Part shown: in pieces, positions 63,646 through 64,000 of the stretch
Numbering within the stretch: the first letter of the stretch is position 1
Layout of the letters: each line of letters starts with the position of its first letter
DNA from: Kangiella aquimarina DSM 16071
Lineage (GTDB): Bacteria > Pseudomonadota > Gammaproteobacteria > Enterobacterales > Kangiellaceae
DNA length: 64,000 nt
Assembly (NCBI RefSeq): GCF_000374105.1
Contig: NZ_KB893650.1
Span: forward strand, 1-64,000
Direction of reading: 5' to 3'
Translations under genes and position numbers: made by a program
Notes under the pieces: model-generated
Seen by the model: only the letters and a program-made list of their open reading frames with translations
Told to the model about the DNA's origin: nothing
The model's database searches: none

Positions 63646-64000
63646 ATGCCAAAACTATTACTAGCAGATGATGACATTGAGCTGTGCCAACTCCTTCAGG
63701 AATACCTGACTCAGGAAGGCTTTGATATTGCTCTCGCGCATGATGGTGCAACCGCTGCCAAATTAATTCTTGATCACAGTTTTGATCTCATGGTGCTTGA
63801 TGTGATGCTGCCCAATATGAATGGGTTTGATGTTTTAAAAACAGTACGCAAAGAATCTCAGGTGCCCATTTTGATGTTAACGGCGCGAGGCGATGAAATT
63901 GACAGAATTGTTGGTTTGGAATTAGGTGCAGATGATTACATTGCTAAGCCTTGTAATCCACGCGAACTGACCGCGCGAATCCGCACAATCCTGAGACGCA
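63646..64000 (+). CDS. cpxR: OmpR-family response regulator, CpxR-like (partial)
   Basis: The N-terminal receiver domain of a two-component regulator, cut by the right edge after about 118 residues. The acidic pocket ADDD (residues 7-10), the phospho-acceptor Asp52 in LDVMLPN, a Thr at about residue 80 and Lys102 are intact. The sequence is close to CpxR (LLADDDIELCQLLQEYL, LTARGDEIDRIVGLELGADDYIAKPCNPREL, in outline). The winged helix and a CpxA-type kinase should follow outside the window. Confidence 0.85.
   Translation, partial: MPKLLLADDDIELCQLLQEYLTQEGFDIALAHDGATAAKLILDHSFDLMVLDVMLPNMNGFDVLKTVRKESQVPILMLTARGDEIDRIVGLELGADDYIAKPCNPRELTARIRTILRR

Noticed and set aside
1-64000. tRNA genes, CRISPR arrays, insertion sequences or prophage genes
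   Set aside because: None could be supported: no cloverleaf with a TTCGA/CCA-type end, no regularly spaced repeats, and no transposase or integrase sequence was recognised.

Overview
The window reads as a chromosomal segment of a marine-type gammaproteobacterium of moderate GC. Gene content and order (tyrS / M23 peptidase / anmK / erpA; sfsA-dksA-gluQ-pcnB-folK-dNK-panB-panC; nba/kyn genes; pepB-ribA) fit a Kangiella-like member of the Oceanospirillales. The genus is an inference; no 16S gene lies inside the window. Coding density is high, with many divergent and convergent pairs separated by clear rho-independent terminators.

Layout. 1-340: three tandem rRNA-type promoters and a boxA-like antiterminator, all pointing left, so an rrn operon should start just outside the left edge. 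0.5-9 kb: secreted subtilase, tyrS, OapA/LysM/M23 endopeptidase, anmK, a membrane diguanylate cyclase, erpA, and a bactofilin plus its inner-membrane partner. 9-16.7 kb: ClC channel, hemJ, DUF817, an MsrA-thioredoxin-MsrB fusion, YbjQ, an ECF sigma/anti-sigma pair, yghU, yjdF. 16.8-18.4 kb: an AT-rich HipA-like kinase/DUF3037 pair. 18.4-29.5 kb: rubredoxin, pyrB, hemL, an orphan zinc-ribbon protein, an atypical SDR with a 2-aminomuconate-semialdehyde-type dehydrogenase, a secreted matrixin-like protease with a companion, a DUF885 lipoprotein, yajQ.

29.8-36.4 kb is a tightly packed operon for tryptophan breakdown through kynurenine: RidA-type deaminase, 3-hydroxyanthranilate dioxygenase, ACMS decarboxylase, formamidase-like cyclase, kynureninase, kynurenine 3-monooxygenase and an M28 peptidase. 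With the aldehyde dehydrogenase at 23.2 kb it covers formylkynurenine to the oxalocrotonate level. Tryptophan dioxygenase is not in the window.

39.9-45.7 kb is the most unusual part: two tandem cassettes on the minus strand, each ordered GNAT acetyltransferase - SonM-like peptide-backbone N-methyltransferase - small precursor peptide, with a broken third GNAT in inverse orientation between them. I read this as a double split-borosin RiPP locus. One precursor has a duplicated KLLLLxP core and the other a VAVILAP core followed by an acidic tail. The second precursor's 3' end overlaps a TPR-GGDEF gene.

45.7-62 kb: pepB, ribA, two DUF2059 proteins, an alpha/beta hydrolase, a Rieske protein, a GAF-PAS-LOV-GGDEF-EAL protein that should sense blue light, the sfsA-to-panC housekeeping run, acs and a DUF1853 protein. 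62.8-64 kb: a Spy/CpxP-family chaperone with a structured 3' UTR, divergent from a CpxR-like response regulator cut by the right edge, with GTAAA boxes between them. Three c-di-GMP enzymes lie in the window.
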